Shown piece by piece: positions 54,249 through 62,913 of a stretch of DNA of 64,000 bases. The notes under the pieces were generated by a model. It was not told the origin of the DNA and did not search any database. It saw only the letters and a program-made list of their open reading frames with translations. The translations under genes were made by a program, and so were the position numbers. Origin of the DNA: JABDMH01 sp965223165. Lineage in GTDB: Bacteria; Bacteroidota; Bacteroidia; Chitinophagales; Saprospiraceae. Every line of letters begins with the position of its first letter. Position 1 is the stretch's first letter. The stretch spans positions 62,001 to 126,000 of the forward strand of contig CBDCVQ010000019.1 of assembly GCA_965223165.1 (NCBI GenBank), read 5' to 3'.

Positions 54249-55235
54249 TCAATCTTGACGTGCTGCCAGCAGACTCCTATATAGATCAGTCAATCGACCG
54301 GCGATGGTCTCGTTGTCCAAGCCTAAGTCGATCAGCCTTTCCCTGCCCTTCGTCCGTCCTTGTTCCTGCCGAAACTGCAGAGCCAGCTCGAGCTTCTGCG
54401 CAAAGTCCGCGTAGTGATACGAGGAGACATAGCAACCCGCTACCCCATCTACCACATCAGACGCGTCTCCCGCAGGAGTTACTACCATGGGTACGCCACA
54501 TGCCATGGCCTCCTTCACTACATTTGGCGATCCTTCACTAAAGGAACAGAGGGCAAAAACGTCCGCCGTATTGAGGTACTGTGCTACTTGACCGTGCGGC
54601 GCCTTGTACACAATCTTTAATTCCAGATCATCTCGATCAAGATGGGACAAGGCATCCGCTACCAACTTTACATTCTTGTTGGTGTCTGCGGGATTGCCCA
54701 AAAAGAGGACATATTTCTTGTGTGGCTCCAATCCCAATTGTGCACGATCGACCTTGGATTTTGCAAATCGCGTCAAATCAACGCCATTTGGAATAATATA
54801 GGCTGACGATTGCCACACAATCCTGGAAATGTTCTTTGACTTGGAGATCACCGCATCTACGAAATGCTGCACCGCCACGGTCAAAAACACGAGAAGTCGG
54901 CTCTTTAGTCGCACGCGATTGGCGCCGGCATGATCGCCCAAGGCATCGGTGCCCATCAGCGACAACACAATCGGCATCCTGGGCTTCGCCAGTACCGCCA
55001 CCCACCCGCAAAGGGAGTAGTGCGCATGCATTACATCAAAATCACGTTCGGATACAAATCGACGGAGACGGTAGGCATTTCGCAGATAATTTAATACCCC
55101 TTTGCCCTCCACCGAAAAATGGGTCACCTGCACCCCGCAAGGGGCTAGCGAAGCTGCCTGAGAGCGAATAAAGGGGGCCACCTTATATAACCTGGAGTTG
55201 CCGCTAGACACAAACAAAACCTGGAGGTTAGACAT
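54249..55235 (-). CDS. Glycosyltransferase family 4
   Basis: It has 328 residues from the ATG at 55235, which gives the typical start MSNLQVLFVSSGNS; the upstream frame to 55358 overlaps the ATP-grasp gene too far. GT-B fold features are HAHYSLCGWVAVL and MGTDALGDHAG in the acceptor half, and IIPNGVDLTRF plus FSEGSPNVVKEAMACGVPMV (E-x7-E donor site) in the second. It probably adds a sugar from a nucleotide donor to the lipid-linked repeat unit in the cytoplasm. The sugar is unknown. Confidence 0.9.
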   Translation of the reverse strand: MSNLQVLFVSSGNSRLYKVAPFIRSQAASLAPCGVQVTHFSVEGKGVLNYLRNAYRLRRFVSERDFDVMHAHYSLCGWVAVLAKPRMPIVLSLMGTDALGDHAGANRVRLKSRLLVFLTVAVQHFVDAVISKSKNISRIVWQSSAYIIPNGVDLTRFAKSKVDRAQLGLEPHKKYVLFLGNPADTNKNVKLVADALSHLDRDDLELKIVYKAPHGQVAQYLNTADVFALCSFSEGSPNVVKEAMACGVPMVVTPAGDASDVVDGVAGCYVSSYHYADFAQKLELALQFRQEQGRTKGRERLIDLGLDNETIAGRLTDLYRSLLAARQD

Positions 55236-56295
55236 ATTGGGGTTGCAGAATTCCGATGAAGTGATCCAATCGCAGTAGGAAGGATTCGTGCCGGTTAAAA
55301 TTTCCAGCTTCAAACACCCAACTACCCTGTCGGTAGTAATATCTTCCGGCCTCCCCATTTATCAACATCTGATAAGGATCGGACTGCCCGAAAATGCACT
55401 GCATCTCATTGACCAGATATTTGCCGGGAGCCGTCTCAAACAAATCGATGGCTTGGGACCATAGATTTCGCTCTTCGGTGATCTCACGGACAAAATCAAG
55501 TAGCGCTAAAGGAGGAGCGCCATATTCCTTCAGTAGTGAACCGCTTGCCTTGTCTCCGCCCATTAATTTTTTGTGGGCAAAGTAGGAATCACCGATACGG
55601 ACACATCTCCATTCAAATGTGTGCGGTACAAAGTCTTGGAGGATGACGAGGTGGCTTTGCCTCTCCGATATGACTACCTGATATTCGTGCAATTTGTGTA
55701 TCAAATCTCGAGGCCGGGTCAAGCGCTTGAAGGCCCGTCTCCACAATCCCTTTCTGTGCATGTTAGGGCCTACGCTCTTGGGCGCTCCCTTTTTGGAGAA
55801 GGTCCGCTGTACATATTGCCTGACCTCCTCGCGGCTATGCAAAATCCGCACCCCTCTGCCGGAGGCCCCTATATTGGTCTTGCCTACCTTGGGCAGCGAG
55901 CAGGTCTCCGCATATTGCAGCGCTTCCTTCCGATCGTAAAAGACCATGGTAGAGGGATGTGGAATATCGTGCGCCGTCAACCAGTACGACAGAAATCGCT
56001 TGTTTTCATAAATCAAAACCTCCTCCAGCGAAGGATACACAGGCAGCTGCAAGGACCGATGCAATATGGCCAGACGCTCGTCATATAGCGTCTTGAGCCG
56101 CATCGTGACGTTGGGTGGTAGCGCTAGCAAACCATCAAATTTCTGCTCCTTGATCGCGGACAGCCAATGGGCAGAAGTGATGTCAATGACCACAAAATCT
56201 ACTTGATCTTCCCGCTCTGTGCAGGCGGTCTGCCAGAGATTAAATTCGGCATCGATCTCGCCGCTCAGGAGGATACCCAGTTTAAGCTTGCCCAT
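55228..56295 (-). CDS. ATP-grasp carboxylate-amine ligase-like protein
   Basis: It has 355 residues. The N-terminal domain (LGILLSGEIDAEFNLWQ; FDGLLALPPNVT) is followed by an ATP-grasp core: YENKRFLSYWLTAHDIPHPST, the Gly-rich lid KTNIGASGRGVRIL, VILQDFVPHTFEWRCVRIGD and the metal-binding end YLVNEMQCIFGQSDPY. ATP-grasp enzymes activate a carboxylate as acyl phosphate and join it to an amine. Placement between a GNAT and a GT4 suggests ligation of an amino acid or similar to a sugar. The specific substrate cannot be read from the sequence. It overlaps both neighbours (14 bp and 8 bp). Confidence 0.8.
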   Translation of the reverse strand: MGKLKLGILLSGEIDAEFNLWQTACTEREDQVDFVVIDITSAHWLSAIKEQKFDGLLALPPNVTMRLKTLYDERLAILHRSLQLPVYPSLEEVLIYENKRFLSYWLTAHDIPHPSTMVFYDRKEALQYAETCSLPKVGKTNIGASGRGVRILHSREEVRQYVQRTFSKKGAPKSVGPNMHRKGLWRRAFKRLTRPRDLIHKLHEYQVVISERQSHLVILQDFVPHTFEWRCVRIGDSYFAHKKLMGGDKASGSLLKEYGAPPLALLDFVREITEERNLWSQAIDLFETAPGKYLVNEMQCIFGQSDPYQMLINGEAGRYYYRQGSWVFEAGNFNRHESFLLRLDHFIGILQPQYV

Positions 56296-57460
56296 GATTT
56301 AGATTAGCTCTTTTCCAAGTCTGCTGGCGAAAGCGTCGAACATGCGTCATCATCCATTCGATGGCCGGGCTATGCCGGCAGAATGTCATGAAATGCGCCA
56401 TCACGCGATAAGAGAGGTTGGATCGCTTACTGATAAAATAGGTATGCAAGCTTTGTTGCTCATTGGCGTACTCATACTTGTAGGCATCGCCTCCCTCCCC
56501 AAAATTGAGTCGAGAAATATTCCGGTCTGCCATCCACTGTCCGATGTAGTTCAGCATCGCCCGACCGGGGCTATTCTTGGCGTGTGCCGGATCAAAAGCC
56601 TGGAGGTTGCCGATGAGTGATTCGCCCTGGCGCAAGGCCAATGCCATCACCAAGCGTCTGGAGCCCTTTTTCAAGGCAAACCTCACCGCCACGCCGTCCT
56701 GTGTCCAAGCCCAAAGCCCATTGGTGAGGAGAGCGCGCGCCGCAGCGGATCGATATTTAGAATATCGACCATCACGCTGCCAGCGCAATACGTGCAATTG
56801 AAAAAACTCGGTCAGCCACGACTCCAGCGAGGCTTCGTCCGTCAGCACTTCAAACGTCAAATTTTCGCGACGAACGAACCTCCTCACCTTGAAGCGTTGG
56901 TTTTTCGATCTGTTGATGACCGCGTAGAGCGACGCTCCGTCAGCGGCTGCCAGCACGGGGCAGACCGCGTAATCACACCGCAGGTGAAAGAGACGGGACT
57001 TGCTCAGGGCACTTGCAAGGGCCTGTGTATTAGGGCTATCGCTGGGACACTTATGAAACAACACCTTCCACGATCGCGCATGCACCTCCTGGAGAAAACT
57101 CACAAAGAAGCCCTCCACAATTCCTTCAGGCACATTTCGATCAATCACGAAATTATTTTGATCCGATTTGAGATCACTGAGAAAACGCAGCTTCTTGCCT
57201 TCGAGGCAAAATACACCGATGCCTGACAGCCGGCCTCCGATCCGCAGGCAGAAACCCGTAATTATTCCCTCCCGCTCATCAGCGAGATTTCGGAGGTACG
57301 TAGGAGCTTGAAAAGGACATTTCAACTCGGATCTCCCCCACAATTGCCGGTATTCTACCCAGAAATGTTCGTCGCGAATATTCTCCACCGTGCCTGTGGT
57401 GATCTTGGCGTCGAGTACCGCCGGCATATCTAGCGATTTACCGATTACTTCCGTATCCAT
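56282..57460 (-). CDS. GNAT-type acyltransferase (CelD/BcsL-like)
   Basis: It has 392 residues with an ATG start 19 bp after the preceding gene. The central and C-terminal part has KNQRFKVRRFVRRENLTFEV, FFQLHVLRWQRDGRYSK, VMALALRQGESLIGNLQAFDP, and the landmark RLNFGEGGDAYKYEYA. These match the GNAT family found in cellulose and exopolysaccharide operons. It could acylate an amino sugar exposed by the deacetylases. It is distantly related to the FemAB-like gene at 50450; the two might act on the same precursor. Confidence 0.75.
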   Translation of the reverse strand: MDTEVIGKSLDMPAVLDAKITTGTVENIRDEHFWVEYRQLWGRSELKCPFQAPTYLRNLADEREGIITGFCLRIGGRLSGIGVFCLEGKKLRFLSDLKSDQNNFVIDRNVPEGIVEGFFVSFLQEVHARSWKVLFHKCPSDSPNTQALASALSKSRLFHLRCDYAVCPVLAAADGASLYAVINRSKNQRFKVRRFVRRENLTFEVLTDEASLESWLTEFFQLHVLRWQRDGRYSKYRSAAARALLTNGLWAWTQDGVAVRFALKKGSRRLVMALALRQGESLIGNLQAFDPAHAKNSPGRAMLNYIGQWMADRNISRLNFGEGGDAYKYEYANEQQSLHTYFISKRSNLSYRVMAHFMTFCRHSPAIEWMMTHVRRFRQQTWKRANLNHGQA

Positions 57461-57479
57461 ACATCTGGTTTGGGGGCGC

Positions 57480-59243
57480 TCACTGATCCTCTGTCATTAT
57501 TTCCTTGGCATGCCGTTGTTGGGACAAGCCCGCGGCCAACCCATAGTTCTTGAGCCATCGGTCCAAGTTTTCACCTCGAGCAATCTGAGCCTCTGCATGC
57601 TGCAATAAGCGCTGCACGCAGGCATGGTCGGTGTTGACCTTTCGAGCAGCAAAGGCCTGGTGGTATCTCATAAAAGATGATCGCACCGCGTTGCTGTCCT
57701 GCTCTGTCGTCTGAAAATATTTGCGCCGCAGATATCCCGACAGCAAGAGAGGCCACCGCCATGTTTCAAGTACATCCGCCGGCCTATATCCCTTGCCGGT
57801 CTGGAGATAATACAGGGGCGGACAAGCCTGCTTGATAAAAGCCGCATAAAATAGCTGTCCCTTCATCCTTTTTGCCTTGGCTTTCTCAAATAGATCGGAG
57901 TGCACGCCTGACCATATCGTCCCGTTGAGCACCTGCGTGAAATTCAGGCTTAAGTAAGGTGTTCGGTTATTCAAATAATAGCTCTGCATGACCAGCTCCG
58001 GACCAAAATATTTTCGAAATATTTCTTCGTATACAAAGCGATAAAACCTCAAATTGCCATAGCTGGCTGGCACCTCTGCGAGATAGTCCTCCAACTTTGC
58101 TATCAATCGGTCCACCACCGATGGCGATATCTCTTCCTTCCAGGATGTCACTTCCCTTGCTAGTGAATCTTTCCAACGATCGTCCTTCGACGAGAAGACC
58201 TGGATCAGCCAGGGACTCATCATCGCGCCCGCCTGATGCAAAGCCCGAAACAACTCGCTGCCAAAATTTCCTGAGATCATATAGTTGGTATCCTGACCAA
58301 GGCGCTCAGCCGCAAAATGATAGTGCGGACGATTAAGGGTCGCATTATGATCCGTGAGTTCCAGCAGACGGAGGGCCGCATTCAATGCGTGATTTCGCTC
58401 GTACGCTTGGTCCAGATAGATGGGCAAATAATCGATGCCAATTTGACGCGCCTGCGAGGCCGGAATAACGATGTCCTGCGCACCCGGCCTGCCAAAGCTG
58501 TAGGCAAAAAAATCGCGTCTTGCATGTAAGGCCGCCGCCACTAAGGTCCTGCCATCAAATCCGCCCGTAAAAGAAATCGCGGATCGCTCCGGCGGCAAGA
58601 AGCGGGACGATTCGACCAAAAAGCACTGCACCAAATTGTCCAACGCACCCTTACCATGCCTGGCGGGTTGACCAAACTGCCTGGTGACATCGTATTGCCG
58701 TCGTACCTCCCATCTGCCTGGCGCCAATGTCAAGCCATGATGAGTAGGCAGCAAACGAATGTCCTCCCACCAAGTCGAATCGAATAACGGATAGTTAAAG
58801 AGCCTCCGCTCCACCAGTCCCTCGACATCTGTGCGCACATCCGACATCTGACCAGCGATAAAGTGGGACGACGAACAAAGGACCACCCGACCGTGCTCCC
58901 GATAATAGTACAATGGATAGATGCCGCAGTAGGACGTCCAGACCCTTAGGTCCGTCCCTTGCACCACAAACAGATAATAGTGCCCCTTGATCAACTGCAA
59001 GACCTGGTCATATTGCACTTGGCCCGATCGGCTGAAGATTCGGCGCAGAGAAAATGGCTCGTCATAGACCGGATCACCCAGAATCAGGACTTCCCTACCA
59101 TCATAGGAGAAGTGCTCCAGACGCTGCCGTCCTTGTTGCAGATACAGCACATTGGCCAGGATGGGCTGATCAGCGATCGCATCGACGGACTGCCAGTGCA
59201 AATCACCTTCTTGATTAATCCTCCGGTCCAGATAAAAAAACAT
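57480..59243 (-). CDS. Asparagine-synthetase-like protein lacking glutaminase Cys
   Basis: It has 587 residues. The N-terminal domain keeps the AsnB-type layout (VWTSYCGIYPLYYYREHGRVVLCSSSHFIAG) but begins MFFYLDRR, with no Cys2 nucleophile and no RHRGPDD motif. The synthetase half has SFTGGFDGRT (from Ser224) in place of SGGLDSS, plus NFGSELFR and NNRTPYLSL. Loss of the nucleophile means it cannot hydrolyse glutamine in the usual way, and the altered PP-loop may still bind ATP. Such paralogues occur in polysaccharide and natural-product clusters as ligases or cyclases. It is 3 bp from the upstream deacetylase. It may use free ammonia or another amine, or be a scaffold. Confidence 0.82.
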   Translation of the reverse strand: MFFYLDRRINQEGDLHWQSVDAIADQPILANVLYLQQGRQRLEHFSYDGREVLILGDPVYDEPFSLRRIFSRSGQVQYDQVLQLIKGHYYLFVVQGTDLRVWTSYCGIYPLYYYREHGRVVLCSSSHFIAGQMSDVRTDVEGLVERRLFNYPLFDSTWWEDIRLLPTHHGLTLAPGRWEVRRQYDVTRQFGQPARHGKGALDNLVQCFLVESSRFLPPERSAISFTGGFDGRTLVAAALHARRDFFAYSFGRPGAQDIVIPASQARQIGIDYLPIYLDQAYERNHALNAALRLLELTDHNATLNRPHYHFAAERLGQDTNYMISGNFGSELFRALHQAGAMMSPWLIQVFSSKDDRWKDSLAREVTSWKEEISPSVVDRLIAKLEDYLAEVPASYGNLRFYRFVYEEIFRKYFGPELVMQSYYLNNRTPYLSLNFTQVLNGTIWSGVHSDLFEKAKAKRMKGQLFYAAFIKQACPPLYYLQTGKGYRPADVLETWRWPLLLSGYLRRKYFQTTEQDSNAVRSSFMRYHQAFAARKVNTDHACVQRLLQHAEAQIARGENLDRWLKNYGLAAGLSQQRHAKEIMTEDQ

Positions 59244-59246
59244 GCT

Positions 59247-60458
59247 TTAAGTAGCCGGGTAACGTATGGATCGATATACGCGATCCATCCAGGCATAAGG
59301 AGCCTGCTGATAGTGACTGCCAATCTTAAAGGCAAACTTGGTAGACAGCAGCGATCGGTGGCTAGTGAGGTCGCCGCCAATGCGAGGCATTCGATCGAGC
59401 TGGTGCGATTCCGATTCCATTTTTCCCACCGTAGTAGCCAGATAACCTTGTGCTTTAGCCACAGAATGTGTCTGCGCGGTGCAATCCCCAAATGGCCAGC
59501 AGAGGAAATCTACCGACTTGCCCAGTTTCTCCTGCAGCAGGGCCTTGGACAAACGCAATTCGTCCGTCAAACGAGATGTATACGCTGCATCGGACTCCGT
59601 GCAGACGGCGGAAGGCTGCCTGCTTTCGTAGGCTTGCACTACCCTCCATGCTATTTTCTCGTAGGCCCTCCGCTCTGCGTGCTTGCCAAAATCAAACCGC
59701 ATCGCCATATGGGTCAAGCGCCTTACCAAAGACGCACTCACCCGATGCTTTTTGGTGATCAGTGCTGAGCGCTCGGCAAACAGTGGGGTACCGAGTTTCG
59801 GCCAGGGTTTTCGCCTCTCCTCTTCCCAGTAGGTGGCTCTCTTTTCCGGGTATCTATTGAGAAATGTATGCAGTGCCTGATGCCCACCGTAGTAGAAGTG
59901 CGTGACACGGGGCGCAGCGATATTCTTGCCATGGGTGAGGCCGTGTGATTGGACATCAACCAGACCCGATTCTAGCATCAGCGTCAATTCTCGCCAGTTT
60001 AGATAACCTCGCGCCTTGAGGTCGGAGAGATCACAATGGCCCTTCCAATAATCGTCCAGGGTCAATCGAGCATCTTCGCTGGGGTCGATGCATGCGGGAG
60101 AGACAAATATCGTAAAGCGCACCCCGTATTTTTTTGCTAATGGAAATACGTAGACCCAATTGTCCAAATATCCATCATCAAATGTCAAGCATACCGAATC
60201 AGGGGTATTAACGGAGTGATTGCGTCTAAGGTGATACCAATCGTGCAGGAAGAGCGTACGCATACCGCGATTCCGAAGATAGGCCAACTGCTTCTCAAGT
60301 TGGCTCAGCGGATAGGTCAAGTAGTTAAGCATCCATGACGGATCGCGTTGAGGCGCCACCGAATGATAATAAAAGATCACAGGGCTAATGTGCTCGGTAG
60401 ATCTGGTCAAACTGTCGGATATGATTTTGTACGCGAAAATTTTGAGACACTTGCTCAC
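59247..60458 (-). CDS. Polysaccharide deacetylase (NodB family), first copy
   Basis: It has up to 403 residues. The GTG at 60458 overlaps the upstream GT4 by 74 bp. TTG 60410 and GTG 60380 are alternative starts, the last lying just past the GT4 stop and beginning at the conserved strand VIFYYHSVAPQ. Motif 1 VCLTFDDGYLDN, motif 2 VQSHGLTHG (HxxxH) and motif 3 LCWPFGDCT are intact. A large insertion of ~100 residues between motifs 2 and 3 (YPEKRATYWEEERRKPWP ... SAVCTESDAAY) makes it longer than typical NodB proteins. It is one of three canonical deacetylases in this cluster. Confidence 0.82.
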   Translation of the reverse strand: MSKCLKIFAYKIISDSLTRSTEHISPVIFYYHSVAPQRDPSWMLNYLTYPLSQLEKQLAYLRNRGMRTLFLHDWYHLRRNHSVNTPDSVCLTFDDGYLDNWVYVFPLAKKYGVRFTIFVSPACIDPSEDARLTLDDYWKGHCDLSDLKARGYLNWRELTLMLESGLVDVQSHGLTHGKNIAAPRVTHFYYGGHQALHTFLNRYPEKRATYWEEERRKPWPKLGTPLFAERSALITKKHRVSASLVRRLTHMAMRFDFGKHAERRAYEKIAWRVVQAYESRQPSAVCTESDAAYTSRLTDELRLSKALLQEKLGKSVDFLCWPFGDCTAQTHSVAKAQGYLATTVGKMESESHQLDRMPRIGGDLTSHRSLLSTKFAFKIGSHYQQAPYAWMDRVYRSIRYPAT

Positions 60459-61443
60459 TTACGCGCATCGCTATGTGGCTTAGCTGGTCAAATACGGCTA
60501 CTGCCTGGGCAAAATTTCGCTCGAGCAACAGCGTATTTTCCGGGTCCCCCAAATTAAAATCAGGCACGTCCCCATAGATTTCAGAAAAGACCGGCACGTC
60601 ACTGGTCAAGACCGGAGCCCCGGTCAGCAGGGCCTCCGCCACGACATTGCCAAAGGACTCAAACGAACTGATAAAAACAAATAGATCGATAGACTCATAA
60701 AAAGAGCGAATATCTTCGACAAAGCCATGTAAAAATATTCGGTCTGTATACGGACTGCCTTCACACATAGCTGTAATCTCCTCAAGCAATGGTCCATCAC
60801 CAGCCAAATGTAGTTCGAGGAGCGGGTGATCCTCGGCCACGGATTCAAATAAGCGTATCAGTTGATCCACATTTTTACCCGGTGCAAACCTTCCTGCATA
60901 ACCCAGCCGGCGCAGTTGCTTGCGCCGCCGTCTGTTGCCCACCCAATTGTCCACATCAAAGCAATTATAAATGGGTTTTTCGGCGATGGGCATGATTTCA
61001 CGAGAAAAGACCCTGGCACTGTGCGCCGAATTTGGAATATACGTCACCTTAAACAGCGAGCAGATGACCCAGAGTAACCGGAGATAAATCCGTTGAGACC
61101 AAGTCTTCCAGTAAATCGTACCCCTAATGTGATAAATGGGGTCTCGCACGCCGGCCAATAAACACAAACACAATGCAATCGGTCCGGCACTCGCAATGTG
61201 AAATATCTCCTTGCGGTGCTTGCGGCAATAGCGATAATAGTCCCAAATCCAACCCCATCCCTCCGATCGTCCGCTAGATACGGATACGCGCGACAGATCA
61301 TACAGTTCTTCCTGATAGGGCTTGACGCTATAGATATAAAGATCCCGAGCGTCGGCAAAAGCTTCGACATAGTGTCGCACTTGCAATTCCACACCACCCC
61401 GGCCGATCTGCCACAATACGTAATGAATAGGCCTAGAATTCAT
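60385..61443 (-). CDS. Glycosyltransferase family 4
   Basis: It has 352 residues with an ATG start overlapping the polymerase gene end by 11 bp. GT-B features include an opening HYVLWQIGRGGVELQVRHYV, IPNSAHSARVF, the donor-domain strand LGYAGRFAPGKNVDQLIRLF, HLAGDGPLLEE and the E-x7-E site SSFESFGNVVAEALLTGAPV. It should transfer a sugar to the lipid-linked repeat unit. Donor and linkage are unknown. Confidence 0.9.
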   Translation of the reverse strand: MNSRPIHYVLWQIGRGGVELQVRHYVEAFADARDLYIYSVKPYQEELYDLSRVSVSSGRSEGWGWIWDYYRYCRKHRKEIFHIASAGPIALCLCLLAGVRDPIYHIRGTIYWKTWSQRIYLRLLWVICSLFKVTYIPNSAHSARVFSREIMPIAEKPIYNCFDVDNWVGNRRRRKQLRRLGYAGRFAPGKNVDQLIRLFESVAEDHPLLELHLAGDGPLLEEITAMCEGSPYTDRIFLHGFVEDIRSFYESIDLFVFISSFESFGNVVAEALLTGAPVLTSDVPVFSEIYGDVPDFNLGDPENTLLLERNFAQAVAVFDQLSHIAMRVSEQVSQNFRVQNHIRQFDQIYRAH

Positions 61444-62886
61444 ATCCCTTCAAGATTGCGTCGGCAGACCTGGTATCCAAGGCTTCTTCAACCTCCTGAT
61501 GGTACAGGAGCCCGCCCAGACAGAAAAACAATGCCTGGATCATCCCAATATTCGGCAGCACGTGATAGCTAAAATAAAACTGGGTAGAAGAATGGATCAA
61601 GAACCAGCCCAGAAAGAATATGGGAAAGACAAACAGCACCCTCCGAGCGGGGGTGTCCTCCCCCATCGCCAAGGCTCCCATCAGCATCTTACCATTGAAG
61701 TAAATGAAAAACAATGCCATAAGTACAGCTCCCACAATACCCGAATGGAGCAAAATTGTCTGATTGCCTACGTGCATATCCTGATTCTCCAGATAAACAT
61801 CTGAAAAGCCCCAGCCGGTGAGACGGGATTGCCTCCATTTTCTCATGACCCGAGGCCCTCTTTTTGTCAAGCGGACAAGTGTACCTCCCGCCGAGGGGTC
61901 TCCCTTGACCAGATGCTCCAATGTCTGCATACGTTTGGCCGAATGCTGAAACTGAAGCTTAACAATGGGAATGGAAAACAAACCCCACAAAAGCACCGTA
62001 CAGACCACGAAAGCACCCGCGACACCCCTGGCGCTCCATCGAAATACAATACGGTAGCCAATAGAATGATCACTACCGTACCGATGAGATAACCCCGCGT
62101 GGCGGAAATAAAATAGCACAAGACGATAGCGAGCAGCACCGACTGAAGGTAAAATGTGCTAAAGTATTTAGATTTTGAGGCCATCGAATACAGCGCGCCA
62201 AAGAGTGATACCAAGAGAATGCCTTCGTTGTAAATGCCGCGATACAGCCTGTCTTGAGTCACCTCCAGATTAATAAGGATCTTCACCCTCCACTCTTCTT
62301 TGGCTCCAAAGAAATGCATCGGGCTGTTCTTAAAATATACGGTAAAGACCTGCGCAGCCAGACTAAAAAACACCACCACAAAGAGGTACTTGAAAACCTC
62401 AAAATATTGGTCTCGATGGGTCAACAATCTCGGGATGGAATAGAATAGCGCAAACGGCAGAATATATTTTATGATCCGAAACTGCACATTTAGATCAAAC
62501 GAAATACCTACTGCATATCCTTGGACAATGAGGAACAAGAGATACATACCCAGTACGGACAGAAAAACTTGGTAGAAGGGCTGGTAGCCCACCTTTCTGC
62601 TAAGAGCCTTGACCAAGGTCAACGCAATGTAGATCTGCCCCACCTCGATGCCCGGCAAGCCCGGAATCATGTAGATGACCGCCTCGTAGTTGCCAAAGAA
62701 ACCGAAGAACCCATCGCTCACAGTCAAAAAATAGGCCAGCCATAGTGCTTCATCCTTCGCATACAAATAACGGCATAGGACCGCCCCAAAGAATATGGTG
62801 GTCAGCGCGGTGGGCATATAGTAAAGCGCTACGATCGAAGCAAGCACCATACCCAAAAACGTAACCAGTTTTCTATCCAGCTTCAC
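61433..62886 (-). pseudogene. O-antigen polymerase/ligase-like membrane protein, frameshifted
   Basis: Two overlapping frames together make one protein of ~484 residues. The first (62886 GTG to about 62045) has many membrane helices and ends in the typical YFISATRGYLIGTVVIILLAT; the second (from about 62045 to 61433) continues with GAFVVCTVLLWGLF, a periplasmic loop, and GFSDVYLENQDMHVGNQTIL, as in Wzy/WaaL proteins. The first frame loses sense after TVLYF. Adding one A to the AAA run at 62042-62044 (plus strand) would restore TVLYFRWSARG. It is therefore either a recent inactivating deletion or a base-calling error. If intact, it would polymerise lipid-linked repeat units in the periplasm. 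Confidence 0.82.
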
Positions 62887-62913
62887 GATGCAATATTTGA
62901 ATTTGAGACATAC

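Noticed and set aside
62042..62044. Programmed ribosomal frameshifting in the polymerase gene
   Set aside because: There is no slippery heptamer or downstream structure of note, only a three-base run. A deletion or sequencing error is simpler.
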